Of a stretch of DNA of 47,961 bases, positions 34,586-42,671 are shown piece by piece. Numbering within the stretch: the stretch's first letter is position 1; each line of letters begins with the position of its first letter. The notes under the pieces were generated by a model. It ran no database searches. It was not told the DNA's origin and saw only the letters and a program-made list of their open reading frames with translations. The stretch is from Lachnospiraceae bacterium (lineage in GTDB: Bacteria > Bacillota > Clostridia > Lachnospirales > Lachnospiraceae), in the NCBI GenBank assembly GCA_022791635.1, contig JAAVZL010000002.1, positions 1 to 47,961 on the forward strand, given 5' to 3'. A program made the position numbers and the translations under genes.

Positions 34586-35212
34586 CTATTTTGAAAATGT
34601 CTTCAATTCCTCCCGAATCGACTGAATCTGCTCCCTACTCCGGCCGGTCCGGCTGCGCTCGCACTGTACAATCTGATGCACATGCTCTACGCACGCATTC
34701 AGGTCATCGTTTATCACAAAGTAATCGTAATCCTCAATTCCCTGGGCTTCCTCAACGGCTCTCTTCAGGCGATTCTCGATCACCTCCCGGCTTTCCGTTC
34801 CCCGCTCTGTGAGGCGGCGGCGAAGCTCCTTGGCGCTTGGGGGGGATACAAACAGCAGCACCGTATCCGGGAACCGCTCCTTGACCTTTCGGGCCCCCTG
34901 GATCTCGATCTCCAGCACCACGTCCCGGCCTTTGAAAAGCTGCTCTTCCACATAGGCTCTGGGCGTTCCGTAGTAATTCCCCACATAGGAGGCATACTCG
35001 ATGAGCTGCCCCTTAGCAATCATCTGTTCAAATTCTTCCCGGGTTTTGAAAAAGTATTCTCTTCCCTCTTCCTCTCCCTCTCTGGGAGCCCGGGTGGTAG
35101 CGGAGACGGAAAGAGCATAATTGTCGTGCCGGCGAAGTAGCTCCTTCATCAGAGTTCCCTTTCCTGCCCCGGAAAAACCGGATACTACCAGTAAGATTCC
35201 TTTCTTTTCCAT
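34586..35212 (-). CDS. gmk: Guanylate kinase
   Basis: Phosphorylates GMP to GDP (208 residues). The P-loop is GFSGAGKGT (about 12-20), the GMP-binding region TTRAPREGEEEGREYFF, and the downstream VLEIEIQGARKV and LRRRLTERGTES motifs complete the fold. It lies 10 bases after yicC and before rpoZ. In many Firmicutes a remA (ylzA) gene sits between yicC and gmk; it is absent here. Confidence 0.97.
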   Translation of the reverse strand: MEKKGILLVVSGFSGAGKGTLMKELLRRHDNYALSVSATTRAPREGEEEGREYFFKTREEFEQMIAKGQLIEYASYVGNYYGTPRAYVEEQLFKGRDVVLEIEIQGARKVKERFPDTVLLFVSPPSAKELRRRLTERGTESREVIENRLKRAVEEAQGIEDYDYFVINDDLNACVEHVHQIVQCERSRTGRSREQIQSIREELKTFSK

Positions 35213-35222
35213 ATGACTCCCT

Positions 35223-36101
35223 CTATTCGATGTTCTGAATCTGCTCCCGCACCTTCTCTATGCCGGTCTTAAGCTCGATGGCCCGGTCGGAAACCTCCAG
35301 GTCATTGGCCTTAGACAATATGGTGTTGGCCTCCCGGTTCATTTCCTGGGCGATAAAGTCCAGCTTGCGTCCTACGCTGTCCTTCTCCTGTAAGGCTGCT
35401 TTTGTGTGCTCAATATGACTTCTTAAGCGGACCAGCTCTTCGTCCACACAGATCTTGTCTGCAAAAATAGTAACCTCTGTGGCCAGGCGGCTTTCCTCAA
35501 TCTGGGCGTCTAAGAGAAGCTCCTGTACTTTTTCCTTTAGCTTGCTGCGGTATTCCGCCACGATCTGGGGGGAACGCTCCTCGATAAAAGACACATGCGA
35601 AAGCAGCTCCTCCAGCTTGGCCGTCAGATCCTGCTTTAAGCTTTCGCCCTCCCGCATTCTGGTTGCCACCATCTGTTCACAGGCGCCTTTTAGGGCCTGC
35701 TCCAACAGCTTCCACAGCTCTTCCTCGTCTGTCTGGGTCTCCTCCATCACCAGGACCTCTGGATAGCGGGAAAGGGCCACCGCGCTGATATCGTTTTGCA
35801 GATCAAATTCTTCCGACATCTGCTTTAAGTAATTTAAATACTCTTCGGCCAGCTCCCGGTTGTAGCGCAGGGCTCCTTTTTTCTCGGACAGATCCTCGCA
35901 GGTGATGAAAAGATCTACCTTTCCCCGCTGGAGGTAGGTTTTCAGGAGGCTGCGGACCTGGGACTCGAAAAAGTTCAGCTTTTTGGGCATCTTGATGTTG
36001 ACGTCCAGGTATCTGTGGTTTACGGATTTCATCTCTACCGTCATTTTGCGGTCGCCTTCGGACACCTCACAGCGGCCGAAGCCGGTCATGCTTTTTACCA
36101 T
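35223..36101 (-). CDS. yicC: YicC-family endoribonuclease
   Basis: A 292-residue protein with both YicC domains. The N-terminus is MVKSMTGFGRCEVSEGDRKMTVEMKSVNHRYLDV, the hallmark. A coiled helical middle follows, and the C-terminus has VDEELVRLRSHIEHTKAALQ, GRKLDFIAQEMNREANTILSKAND and the SDRAIELKTGIEKVREQIQN tail. YicC-type proteins are metal-dependent RNases affecting small RNA turnover. It is first in the operon with gmk and rpoZ, driven by a near-consensus promoter. Confidence 0.95.
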   Translation of the reverse strand: MVKSMTGFGRCEVSEGDRKMTVEMKSVNHRYLDVNIKMPKKLNFFESQVRSLLKTYLQRGKVDLFITCEDLSEKKGALRYNRELAEEYLNYLKQMSEEFDLQNDISAVALSRYPEVLVMEETQTDEEELWKLLEQALKGACEQMVATRMREGESLKQDLTAKLEELLSHVSFIEERSPQIVAEYRSKLKEKVQELLLDAQIEESRLATEVTIFADKICVDEELVRLRSHIEHTKAALQEKDSVGRKLDFIAQEMNREANTILSKANDLEVSDRAIELKTGIEKVREQIQNIE

Positions 36102-36138
36102 AGTGGTTTCTCTCCTGTGTGCTGGTCATTTGGAATTT

Positions 36139-36167
36139 ATTATAGAGGAAATAGATGGGGGAGTCAA
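36139..36167 (-). promoter_or_regulatory. Promoter of yicC-gmk-rpoZ
   Basis: On the minus strand: TTGACT (36167-36162), 17 bases, TATAAT (36144-36139). One base from the SigA consensus with ideal spacing. Confidence 0.9.
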
Positions 36168-36213
36168 GGGGGGTGGGGGAGTTTTGTTGAAATTTGGAGG
36201 ATAGGCGTCGGAC

Positions 36214-36298
36214 GCCGCAGAAAGGAAAATGATAATCCCGCCATGCTCCGCCTGAAGGCTAACACACTTGGCGGGATTATCATTTTCCTTTCTGCGGC
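36214..36298. repeat. Perfect 30-bp stem palindrome
   Basis: The left arm 36214-36243 and right arm 36269-36298 are perfect reverse complements over 30 bp, starting GCCGCAGAAAGG. The 25-base loop holds a small GCC-TGAA-GGC hairpin. No T run follows on either strand, so it is not an ordinary terminator. The GCCGCA tip is shared with the long palindromic elements A-C, but the rest is different. It lies 31 bases after the amidase-deacetylase stop codon. Confidence 0.85.
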
Positions 36299-36329
36299 TG
36301 GTTGTGGCGGTGTTGCTTGGTTAAGCCTG

Positions 36330-37781
36330 TCAGAATTGGATGGGGTCTACCTCTTCGGACAAGGGCTCCATTTGGTATTCGGGGAATTGATCTAGGAGCT
36401 CTTCCAGACAGTCTCCTGTCTCTTCGACTACATCGTGGGCCAGCAGGATAATTTTTTTGCGGCCCAGGGTGCTTGAGACGGCGTTCTTTATGAGGGTCTC
36501 GGCTTTTGGGTTGGAAACGGCGTCCTCGAGGCTTGCGTTCCAGTCGTAGTAGATATAACCGCGGCCCTCCATTTCCTGGGCGATCTGCTGGTAGACTCCT
36601 TTGTTGTGGTTGTTGATGCTGCCGCCGGGGAAGCGGAAGAGCTTTACTTCTATGCCGGTGGCGGCTTTTACGGCCTCTCGGGCCTTTTCGAAGTCTGCCA
36701 AGTAGCTTTCTGCACTCTGGTAGAGGGCTTTATAGTCGTGGCTGTAGCAGTGGATGCCGATGGTGTGGCCCTCCTGGGCGATGCGCTTTGCCATTTCCGG
36801 GTGCTTTTCTACGTTTTCCCCTACAAGGAAGAAGGTGGCCTTGATGTTCCGGGCTTTCAGGATGTCCAGTACATGAGCTGTGTTTTCCTCAGAGGGACCG
36901 TCGTCGAAGGTGAGGTACATGGTTTTGGGATTTAAGTAGGCCTCTATGCCTGCGGCAATGCCCTCGGCCAGCTGTTCCTGGTATGCAGGGCTTGCAAGTC
37001 TGGTCCGCTCGGCCGGGTTTGAGAGAAAGCCGGTTTCGATGAGGCAGGAGGGCATGGTGCATTCCCGGATAACGTGGAGCTCTTCGTTTTCTATCAGCTC
37101 CCGGGAGGCGGCGCCGGTGGCCTGGACAGCATATTTTCGGATGATTTCGGACAGGCGCTTGCTCTCGTCCGCCTGATTCTGACCGCTGTACCAGATCTCA
37201 ATTCCCTCTGCCGCCCTTTCGTCGCTGGCATTTTGATGGATACTGATACACAGATCGGCTCCTGCTTCGTTTGCAGTCTTTGCCCGATCCTCCAGGGCAA
37301 GTTCTGTGTCTGCGCTTCGGGTTAAGCGTACCTGGTAGCCCTTTTCCAGAAGCTTTCTCTGTATCTGGTAAACAATGCGAAGGTTGAGCTCCTTTTCCTC
37401 CACACCCTCCCTTGCACAGCCCTCATCCATTCCCCCGTGCCCCGGGTCCAGAACAATGACAATATCTCCCGGCGCCTTATCAAAGACAGATATCGGGATC
37501 GTGGGAACAGGCTCCTGCTCTCTTTGGGGAATGAGGGTGAATGACTCCTTTGAAACTCCTGCCACGGCCGTTTCCGGGGCTTCCTCCGCCGTAGCCCTTA
37601 TCTTGCGGACACGCCCTGCCGCGGAATTCACCGAGACAACCGCCAGGACAGCAGCCAGTAAAAAAACCGCAATATTTTTTCCTGTCTTGCCGACGGGCTT
37701 TTCCCTCCACTCTACAGAATGATTATATTCTCCGGCGTATTCTACATACAGTCCTCCAAGATACAGACCAGATCTTCTCAT
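36330..37781 (-). CDS. Membrane-anchored amidase / polysaccharide deacetylase fusion
   Basis: A 483-residue two-enzyme cell-wall protein. A membrane anchor at about 36-53 precedes an N-acetylmuramoyl-L-alanine amidase domain (about 105-283). Its zinc ligands are H115 (LDPGHGGMDEG), E130 and H182 (ISIHQNAS), and its catalytic E249 is in SCLIETGFLSN. A NodB polysaccharide deacetylase domain (about 287-460) is fused to it, with D293/D294 (TFDDGPS) and H344, H348 (GIHCYSHDY). Both active sites look complete. It should cut peptide stems from peptidoglycan and remove acetyl groups from glycan. GGGG lies before the ATG. Palindromic elements flank it on both sides. Confidence 0.92.
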   Translation of the reverse strand: MRRSGLYLGGLYVEYAGEYNHSVEWREKPVGKTGKNIAVFLLAAVLAVVSVNSAAGRVRKIRATAEEAPETAVAGVSKESFTLIPQREQEPVPTIPISVFDKAPGDIVIVLDPGHGGMDEGCAREGVEEKELNLRIVYQIQRKLLEKGYQVRLTRSADTELALEDRAKTANEAGADLCISIHQNASDERAAEGIEIWYSGQNQADESKRLSEIIRKYAVQATGAASRELIENEELHVIRECTMPSCLIETGFLSNPAERTRLASPAYQEQLAEGIAAGIEAYLNPKTMYLTFDDGPSEENTAHVLDILKARNIKATFFLVGENVEKHPEMAKRIAQEGHTIGIHCYSHDYKALYQSAESYLADFEKAREAVKAATGIEVKLFRFPGGSINNHNKGVYQQIAQEMEGRGYIYYDWNASLEDAVSNPKAETLIKNAVSSTLGRKKIILLAHDVVEETGDCLEELLDQFPEYQMEPLSEEVDPIQF

Positions 37782-37898
37782 TTGTGTTGCCCCTTTCTTA
37801 CTCTCTATCTACAGCATATTCAAGGGCAACATCAAAACTTCATATTTTTCGCATCATTTTTGCATATTTTTCAAATTCAAAAACTTTCCGTATTTCAA

Positions 37899-38079
37899 GG
37901 AGCGGCCGCAAGACAGGACAGCAGACTTTTCCGATATCCAGTGTCCGGCTGTTCGCGTACAGGCTGTCTGATATGGACGGATATTGCCTGGGCAATGTCC
38001 GTACAGAGCAGACAGAATGTACGAGAACCGTCCGAACACGGATATGGAAAAGTCTGCTGTCCTGTCTTGCGGCCGCTCC
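37899..38079. repeat. Long palindromic element, copy B
   Basis: 181 bp, the same length as copy A and in the same orientation. The outer 34 bp of the arms (GGAGCGGCCGCAAGACAGGA and on to GACTTTTCC) are perfectly complementary. The inner part matches copy A closely with the same bulges. It lies 12 bases after the stop codon of the 38092-38931 gene and about 117 before the amidase-deacetylase start. No T run. Confidence 0.9.
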
Positions 38080-38091
38080 CCCCGTAAGCCA

Positions 38092-38931
38092 CTATACAAG
38101 CTTCAAAAAAATCTCATTAATTCCCTCATAAAACCCAATAGTAACCACCGTACTACCCTCCTCCATTCCCGGAAAACGGTACTTTACAAAGTCTGAGGTA
38201 GTCTCCATCAGAGGACTGTCCGAGTCGTAAGGCTCTCTCCCCGTAAGCCCCAGATAACCGCCCCAAGCCTCTATCATCTCCTCCGGGTTGACCTGAGACC
38301 ACAGAGCATCCGTCCGGGCATAAAAGCTATATATTTTCCCAGAATCCGCATCAATATAAGCATCAATAAGCCGGTTAGCCTTATCCGCATTCTGCTGGCT
38401 GGTGGAAAGGCTGACCCTCCATACGGCCATATTGTTCTGAGGCTCCAGCACATCAATAGCCGAGTACAGCACAGCCGTGTACGCCGAAGGATCCACCTCC
38501 CTTACGCTTTCCGAGAGAACCCCCAGCTCCTTTAAGGCCGCAAGCTCCTGGTTGCAGATATGGAAGATTTCCTCATCCGCGATCTCCTTATCCGAGGGTC
38601 CCTGGCGGTTAGTGACAAAGGCATAAGTTCCAAGAAGTCCCTCATAATCCACATCCCCCTTGTCGGCCTCCACCCTTGTAACAGCGCTCAGCTCGCTTTC
38701 CGGCAGCACCTGGCGGCTTAGGCACTCTGACAGGAGGTAAAGCTTTTCATTACTGCTTAAGGTATACCGGTAGCCCTGGTACAGATCCTCTATCTCCTCT
38801 GAGGTAATTTCATTTAAAATAGAGTGATCCTTATAGCGGGCGATCTGCTCCGGTCCCAGCACTGCCGCCAGCAGGATCAGGGCCGTCAATGCAATCACTG
38901 CCAGATTTCTGGCCTTCCTTTGTTCCATCAT
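38092..38931 (-). CDS. Membrane-anchored protein of unknown function
   Basis: A 279-residue protein with one N-terminal hydrophobic segment (about 8-26, LAVIALTALILLAAVLGPE) and a soluble, probably extracytoplasmic remainder. I see no known domain. The middle is helical and acidic, and the C-terminal third has beta-rich patterns (YIDADSGKIYSFYART, STVVTIGFYEGINEIF). It is the last gene of the two-component operon and overlaps the kinase gene by 101 bases. GAGGAG lies 7 bases before its ATG, supporting real translation. Such partners often modulate the kinase sensor domain; that is inference. Confidence 0.75.
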   Translation of the reverse strand: MMEQRKARNLAVIALTALILLAAVLGPEQIARYKDHSILNEITSEEIEDLYQGYRYTLSSNEKLYLLSECLSRQVLPESELSAVTRVEADKGDVDYEGLLGTYAFVTNRQGPSDKEIADEEIFHICNQELAALKELGVLSESVREVDPSAYTAVLYSAIDVLEPQNNMAVWRVSLSTSQQNADKANRLIDAYIDADSGKIYSFYARTDALWSQVNPEEMIEAWGGYLGLTGREPYDSDSPLMETTSDFVKYRFPGMEEGSTVVTIGFYEGINEIFLKLV

Positions 38932-40336
38932 CCTTCATCTCCTCATACGGTATCCAAAAAGCAAAGGTGCTTCCCTCTCCTAAAGTACTTGTTATCTCCA
39001 ATTTACTGCCATGAAGCTTCAAAATCTCCGCACAGAGTGCCAACCCTAAGCCTGCGCCGTTGTGGCTTCTGGAGCGGGATTTATCCACCATGTAAAAGGC
39101 CTCCGTGATCCGCTTGCAATCCTCAGGGGAAATCCCCACCCCCTTATCTTGCACGGCAAAATAATACCCCCTTTCACGGTTCTCTCCCAAAATTTCAATG
39201 GGGCTTCCGGGCCCCGAGGCCTTGCAGGCATTGTCGGCCAGATTGAGAAGCACAGATTTCAAAAGGTCCGCCTCACCCCGGATCCGCCCGGGCTCATAGC
39301 GAAATACAAAGGGGTGCTCCTTCTTCTCTCCAAACATGTCCTTCAGATAGCCGAAGAGAAGCTCAACATCCATCTCCTGAGGAATCAGTTCACCCCGCTT
39401 GGCTACAATGATATCCAAAAGCCGCAGAGACATGGCCTCCAGGCGCTTTCCCTCCGTATAAATGTAATTGGCCGAAAGGAAATGCTTCTCCTCGTCAAGC
39501 TTCCTGGACCGCAGAAGATCTGCGTAGCCAATCACTGCCGTAAGAGGCGTCTTAAGCTCATGGGAAAAGGCCGCGATAAAGTCCTCTCTGGCCTCCACCT
39601 CCGCCTCCAGCTTATGGATATTTTCCTCCACCACCCCTGCCATATGATTGAAATCCTGAGTCAGTTGTCCCATCTCATCCCGGCTCACCTGCTCGGCCCG
39701 ATAGCTGTAGTCTCCGTCCGTCATGTTCCTGGCAGCCTTTGTCAGAAGACGGATGGGGCGGGTCAGCCAGGTGGAGATAAAGAGCATCAAAACAGAGCTC
39801 AACGCCAGTATGAGGAGGGTCATATTCCGATACACCGAAAAGCCTCTGGCCCGCTCTGCGTATACGGCCGTCACATCCCGCATAGTCTCCAGATACAACG
39901 TCCGATCAAGAGCCTTAATCTCCGCCCCTGTCTGGATATAATAATGATCATCCGGATGGATCACCCGGTATACCCGGGTCTGCTTCTCAATACTTGCCAA
40001 AAGCTTTGTATCCTCCACAAAGCCCTCGCTGGCATAGAGAATCTCCCGGTTCTCATCGGAAAGCCGAAGAAGCCGGCTTGTGCCCTGGCCTCGCTTTTCC
40101 AGATTCGCTCCGATGTCCTTCACGGCGGAATTCTGAAGCAAATCGTACTTGGCGGGAATGTTAAGAGCCGCCGTCTCAAAGGCAAACTGGAGAATGTTGC
40201 TCTCATCCGCCGCCTGCTCCATCTCCCGCTCCATGGAGGCCTCAAAAACGTCATTCACGAAAAAGTATCCGCCGATTCCCAGAGCCGCCGCCATGGTAAT
40301 GATACAGCTCAGCAATATTTTATATGAGAATTTCAT
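38831..40336 (-). CDS. Sensor histidine kinase
   Basis: A 501-residue membrane kinase. A first membrane segment (about 8-28), an extracytoplasmic sensor region (about 30-170) and a second segment (about 172-192) lead to a HAMP linker. The HisKA dimerisation helix follows with AFSHELKTPLT (phosphorylated His). The HATPase domain has LNLADNACKAS (N box), VQDKGVGIS (G1) and HNGAGLGLALC (G2). After the normal end (FAFWIPYEE) about 35 residues of low complexity overlap the next gene. GGAGG precedes the ATG. It lies 30 bases after the response regulator and is surely its partner. Confidence 0.95.
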   Translation of the reverse strand: MKFSYKILLSCIITMAAALGIGGYFFVNDVFEASMEREMEQAADESNILQFAFETAALNIPAKYDLLQNSAVKDIGANLEKRGQGTSRLLRLSDENREILYASEGFVEDTKLLASIEKQTRVYRVIHPDDHYYIQTGAEIKALDRTLYLETMRDVTAVYAERARGFSVYRNMTLLILALSSVLMLFISTWLTRPIRLLTKAARNMTDGDYSYRAEQVSRDEMGQLTQDFNHMAGVVEENIHKLEAEVEAREDFIAAFSHELKTPLTAVIGYADLLRSRKLDEEKHFLSANYIYTEGKRLEAMSLRLLDIIVAKRGELIPQEMDVELLFGYLKDMFGEKKEHPFVFRYEPGRIRGEADLLKSVLLNLADNACKASGPGSPIEILGENRERGYYFAVQDKGVGISPEDCKRITEAFYMVDKSRSRSHNGAGLGLALCAEILKLHGSKLEITSTLGEGSTFAFWIPYEEMKDDGTKEGQKSGSDCIDGPDPAGGSAGTGADRPL

Positions 40337-40366
40337 GTGACAAACCTCCGATTTCCGCCCCGCAGC

Positions 40367-41020
40367 TTATACCTCCAGCCGATACCCGACCTTATAAACC
40401 GCCACCAGATTTTTCTCCCAGCCCATTTTCCGCCGAAGCCTCTGAACGTGAAGCTCCAGGGTGCGGCTGTCCGCCAGGTATTCGTCTCCCCAGACCTTCT
40501 CGTAGAGGGTTTCCTTGAAAAGGGCCACATTCTTATTGCGGATAAAGAGCACCAGAAGGCCATACTCCTTGTTGGTGAGCACTACCGGCCTGCCGGCCCT
40601 TGTAGCCTTCCTGGCCTCCAGATCCACCGTAACGTCCCCGGCCGAGAGGATCTGCTCCGTCTTGTGAAACCTGCGCAGCACCACCTCCACCCGGGCGGCC
40701 AGCTCCAGCACGTCAAAGGGCTTTACCAGATAATCCTCCGCCCCAAGCTTCAGGCCCTTGATTTTGTTCTTTACCTCGCCCCTGGCGGTAATAAAGATCA
40801 CCGGCACCTTTAAGGGGCGAATATACTCCATAATGTCAAATCCGTCTGCTCCCGGCAGCATAATATCCAGAAGGATCAGATCAAAGCTCTCCCGCTCAAT
40901 AAGGTCAATGGCCGCAAGGCCGTCCTGGACGCTCTTGCACTGATAACCTGCGGCCGACAGATTGATATCAATCAAATCGCAGATGGGCTTCTCATCGTCC
41001 ACAATCAATATCTTAATCAT
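40367..41020 (-). CDS. OmpR-family response regulator
   Basis: A 217-residue transcription regulator. The receiver has the acidic pair in IVDDEKP, the phosphorylated Asp in LILLDIMLPGADG, and the switch Thr/Lys in FITARGE and YLVKPFD. The winged-helix DNA-binding domain ends RTLELHVQRLRRKMG...YKVGYRL. I chose the start at 41020 since it makes a 4-base ATGA overlap with the upstream gene and begins MIKILIVDDE; a GTA/ATG 5 codons upstream adds nothing conserved. It is likely to control this operon. Confidence 0.95.
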   Translation of the reverse strand: MIKILIVDDEKPICDLIDINLSAAGYQCKSVQDGLAAIDLIERESFDLILLDIMLPGADGFDIMEYIRPLKVPVIFITARGEVKNKIKGLKLGAEDYLVKPFDVLELAARVEVVLRRFHKTEQILSAGDVTVDLEARKATRAGRPVVLTNKEYGLLVLFIRNKNVALFKETLYEKVWGDEYLADSRTLELHVQRLRRKMGWEKNLVAVYKVGYRLEV

Positions 41021-42141
41021 TCCTCTACCTGCCATCCCCAGTATTCCCGGATCTTTCGTATCATGTCTTCCATGGTATCCTCTTCCGTATACTGATAATA
41101 ATTCTCAAACCCCGTATCCGCCTCAAAGCCGCTGGTTCTCTGATAGTAAATGGAGCAGATATTCTCCACTACCTGCTCTCCTGCCTCATCCTCCCGGCTG
41201 TAGCGGGCCAGCACTACCAGATCCTTCATGCCGTCCCCGTCCACATCTCTTCCGTTGATGCCCTTTAAGGAGTAGAGGCCGTCAAAGTCCAGCATAGGCT
41301 GAAGTCTCCAGACAATCTGTCCCTGCTCATTCACCAGGTAAATCAGAAAAAAATCATACCAGGCCATGCGGAAGACTCCGGGCACCACCTGAAGGCGGCC
41401 CAGGCGCTCAAATTCTCTGGTATAGCACTGATCCTCGAACACGGAAAAGCCGTTTCCCGTAAGCTCCTCCAGGGTAGTGGACGTGTACAGGAATTCCGTG
41501 GAAACACCGTCTCTTGCAAAAAACAAAATCTGATTGGTGCTCTTATTCATGCTGAACCGGTTGATCTTATCGGAAATCCGCCAGTCCCGGTAGAGGTAAC
41601 CCTCTCCCTGGAAAATCACGTCTCCCACCTTGTAGGGAATTCCCGCATAGCCTCCTGTGGGATTCTCACACCTGCTGATCAGAATAATGTCCTTTAGCCC
41701 GTCTCCATTCACATCGGAGAAGGCAACGCCGGTGACATCCTTCACTGCCTGCCGAAGCTCCCCGGGAATCCGGTAATTGGCCTCCAGCTGATTGTAGCGG
41801 TACACCACCCGCCCCTCCTCATCAAGGAAAAAGAGGGCCAGCCGGTGAAGACTCTCATCCACGGCCGGAATCATGGTCAGCTCCTCCGGGGCAATGGATT
41901 CCAGGGTCACAGGAAAGATCTGCTCCTCCATCACCGCATAGGACTGTTCCTCCAGATCCGTCCGATCCTCAATGGAAGCAAACCGCTCCTCATAGGCCTG
42001 GTACTCCCTTCGAAGCTCCTTTGCCTCATCCTCCGCCCTTACGGCTCCTACAGGAAGGAAAAGCAGAACAAAGGCCAGCAATAGCCCCAAACTATGTTTT
42101 ATTTTTTTTCTTATCTTTCCTGCTTTTCCTTTTCGCCTCAT
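41017..42141 (-). CDS. Secreted protein with FG-GAP-type calcium motifs
   Basis: A 374-residue protein with a signal peptide (basic start, then LGLLLAFVLLFLPVGAVRAE). The mature part has two EF-hand-like loops, DVNGDGLKDI and DVDGDGMKDL, each followed by hydrophobic strands, as in FG-GAP/VCBS propeller repeats that bind calcium. It lies between the IbrB-like and response regulator genes with ATGA overlaps on both sides. Its place in a two-component operon suggests an extracellular sensing or binding partner of the kinase. That role is inferred; no family name beyond the repeat type is evident. Confidence 0.8.
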   Translation of the reverse strand: MRRKGKAGKIRKKIKHSLGLLLAFVLLFLPVGAVRAEDEAKELRREYQAYEERFASIEDRTDLEEQSYAVMEEQIFPVTLESIAPEELTMIPAVDESLHRLALFFLDEEGRVVYRYNQLEANYRIPGELRQAVKDVTGVAFSDVNGDGLKDIILISRCENPTGGYAGIPYKVGDVIFQGEGYLYRDWRISDKINRFSMNKSTNQILFFARDGVSTEFLYTSTTLEELTGNGFSVFEDQCYTREFERLGRLQVVPGVFRMAWYDFFLIYLVNEQGQIVWRLQPMLDFDGLYSLKGINGRDVDGDGMKDLVVLARYSREDEAGEQVVENICSIYYQRTSGFEADTGFENYYQYTEEDTMEDMIRKIREYWGWQVEE

Positions 42142-42671
42142 GGCTGCTCCCATTCCTCCTCAGCCGGCCGCCAGGCCTGTCCGAACTTCACATCCTGAAA
42201 CAGGGCCGCAAGCCCTGTGATCTGCTTCAGTCTCAGAATCTCATCCCGATCCATTCCCAGATGCCGGGAGATCCAGGCGTCCGATCTCCCCAGCTCGTGA
42301 AGCTCCTTTACAATGTTGCTCATCAAATCCACATCGTGGCTTCCTCTGGCCCGATTGTGACGGATGGTGCTTGCCATCCGCTGAGCAATGGGCTTGTCAA
42401 TCACCGATACGGGAAGATACCCTTCCTCCCGCTCATAAATATCCGGATACTCCAGCATGACCCGGTAGCGGTGAAAGCCGTCCACAATGACATACATGTC
42501 CCGGGTTTTATCGTAGTAGCACACGATGGGCATGGTGTAGCCGTCCTCCCGGATGCTCTCATAGAGCAGCTTCATCTCCGGTGGAGCCACGGTGTTGGGA
42601 TTGTAGGTGTTTGGCTCTATTTTTCCGATTGGCACGGATATCACCTGATAAACAGGACTTTTAAACTTCAT
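42138..42671 (-). CDS. ibrB: ParB-like nuclease-fold protein (IbrB-like)
   Basis: A 177-residue ParB/Srx superfamily protein. The N-terminal domain has VPIGKIEPNTYNPN, ESIREDGYTMPIVCYYD and the VIVDGFHRYRVM motif typical of the fold. A C-terminal helix-turn-helix-like part follows (SDAWISRHLGMDRDEILRLKQ). In enterobacteria such a protein (IbrB) pairs with a PAPS-reductase-like IbrA, and the same pairing is present here, with an 11-base overlap. Whether it binds or cuts DNA, or helps regulate transcription, is unknown. It overlaps the FG-GAP gene by 4 bases. Confidence 0.85.
   Translation of the reverse strand: MKFKSPVYQVISVPIGKIEPNTYNPNTVAPPEMKLLYESIREDGYTMPIVCYYDKTRDMYVIVDGFHRYRVMLEYPDIYEREEGYLPVSVIDKPIAQRMASTIRHNRARGSHDVDLMSNIVKELHELGRSDAWISRHLGMDRDEILRLKQITGLAALFQDVKFGQAWRPAEEEWEQP

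Noticed and set aside
36214..36298. Intrinsic terminator
   Set aside because: No T run follows the stem on either strand, and the 30-bp stem with a 25-base loop is far larger than usual terminators.
39062..40327. 421-residue open frame antisense to the histidine kinase
   Set aside because: The kinase motifs on the minus strand are complete; the antisense frame has no family pattern.
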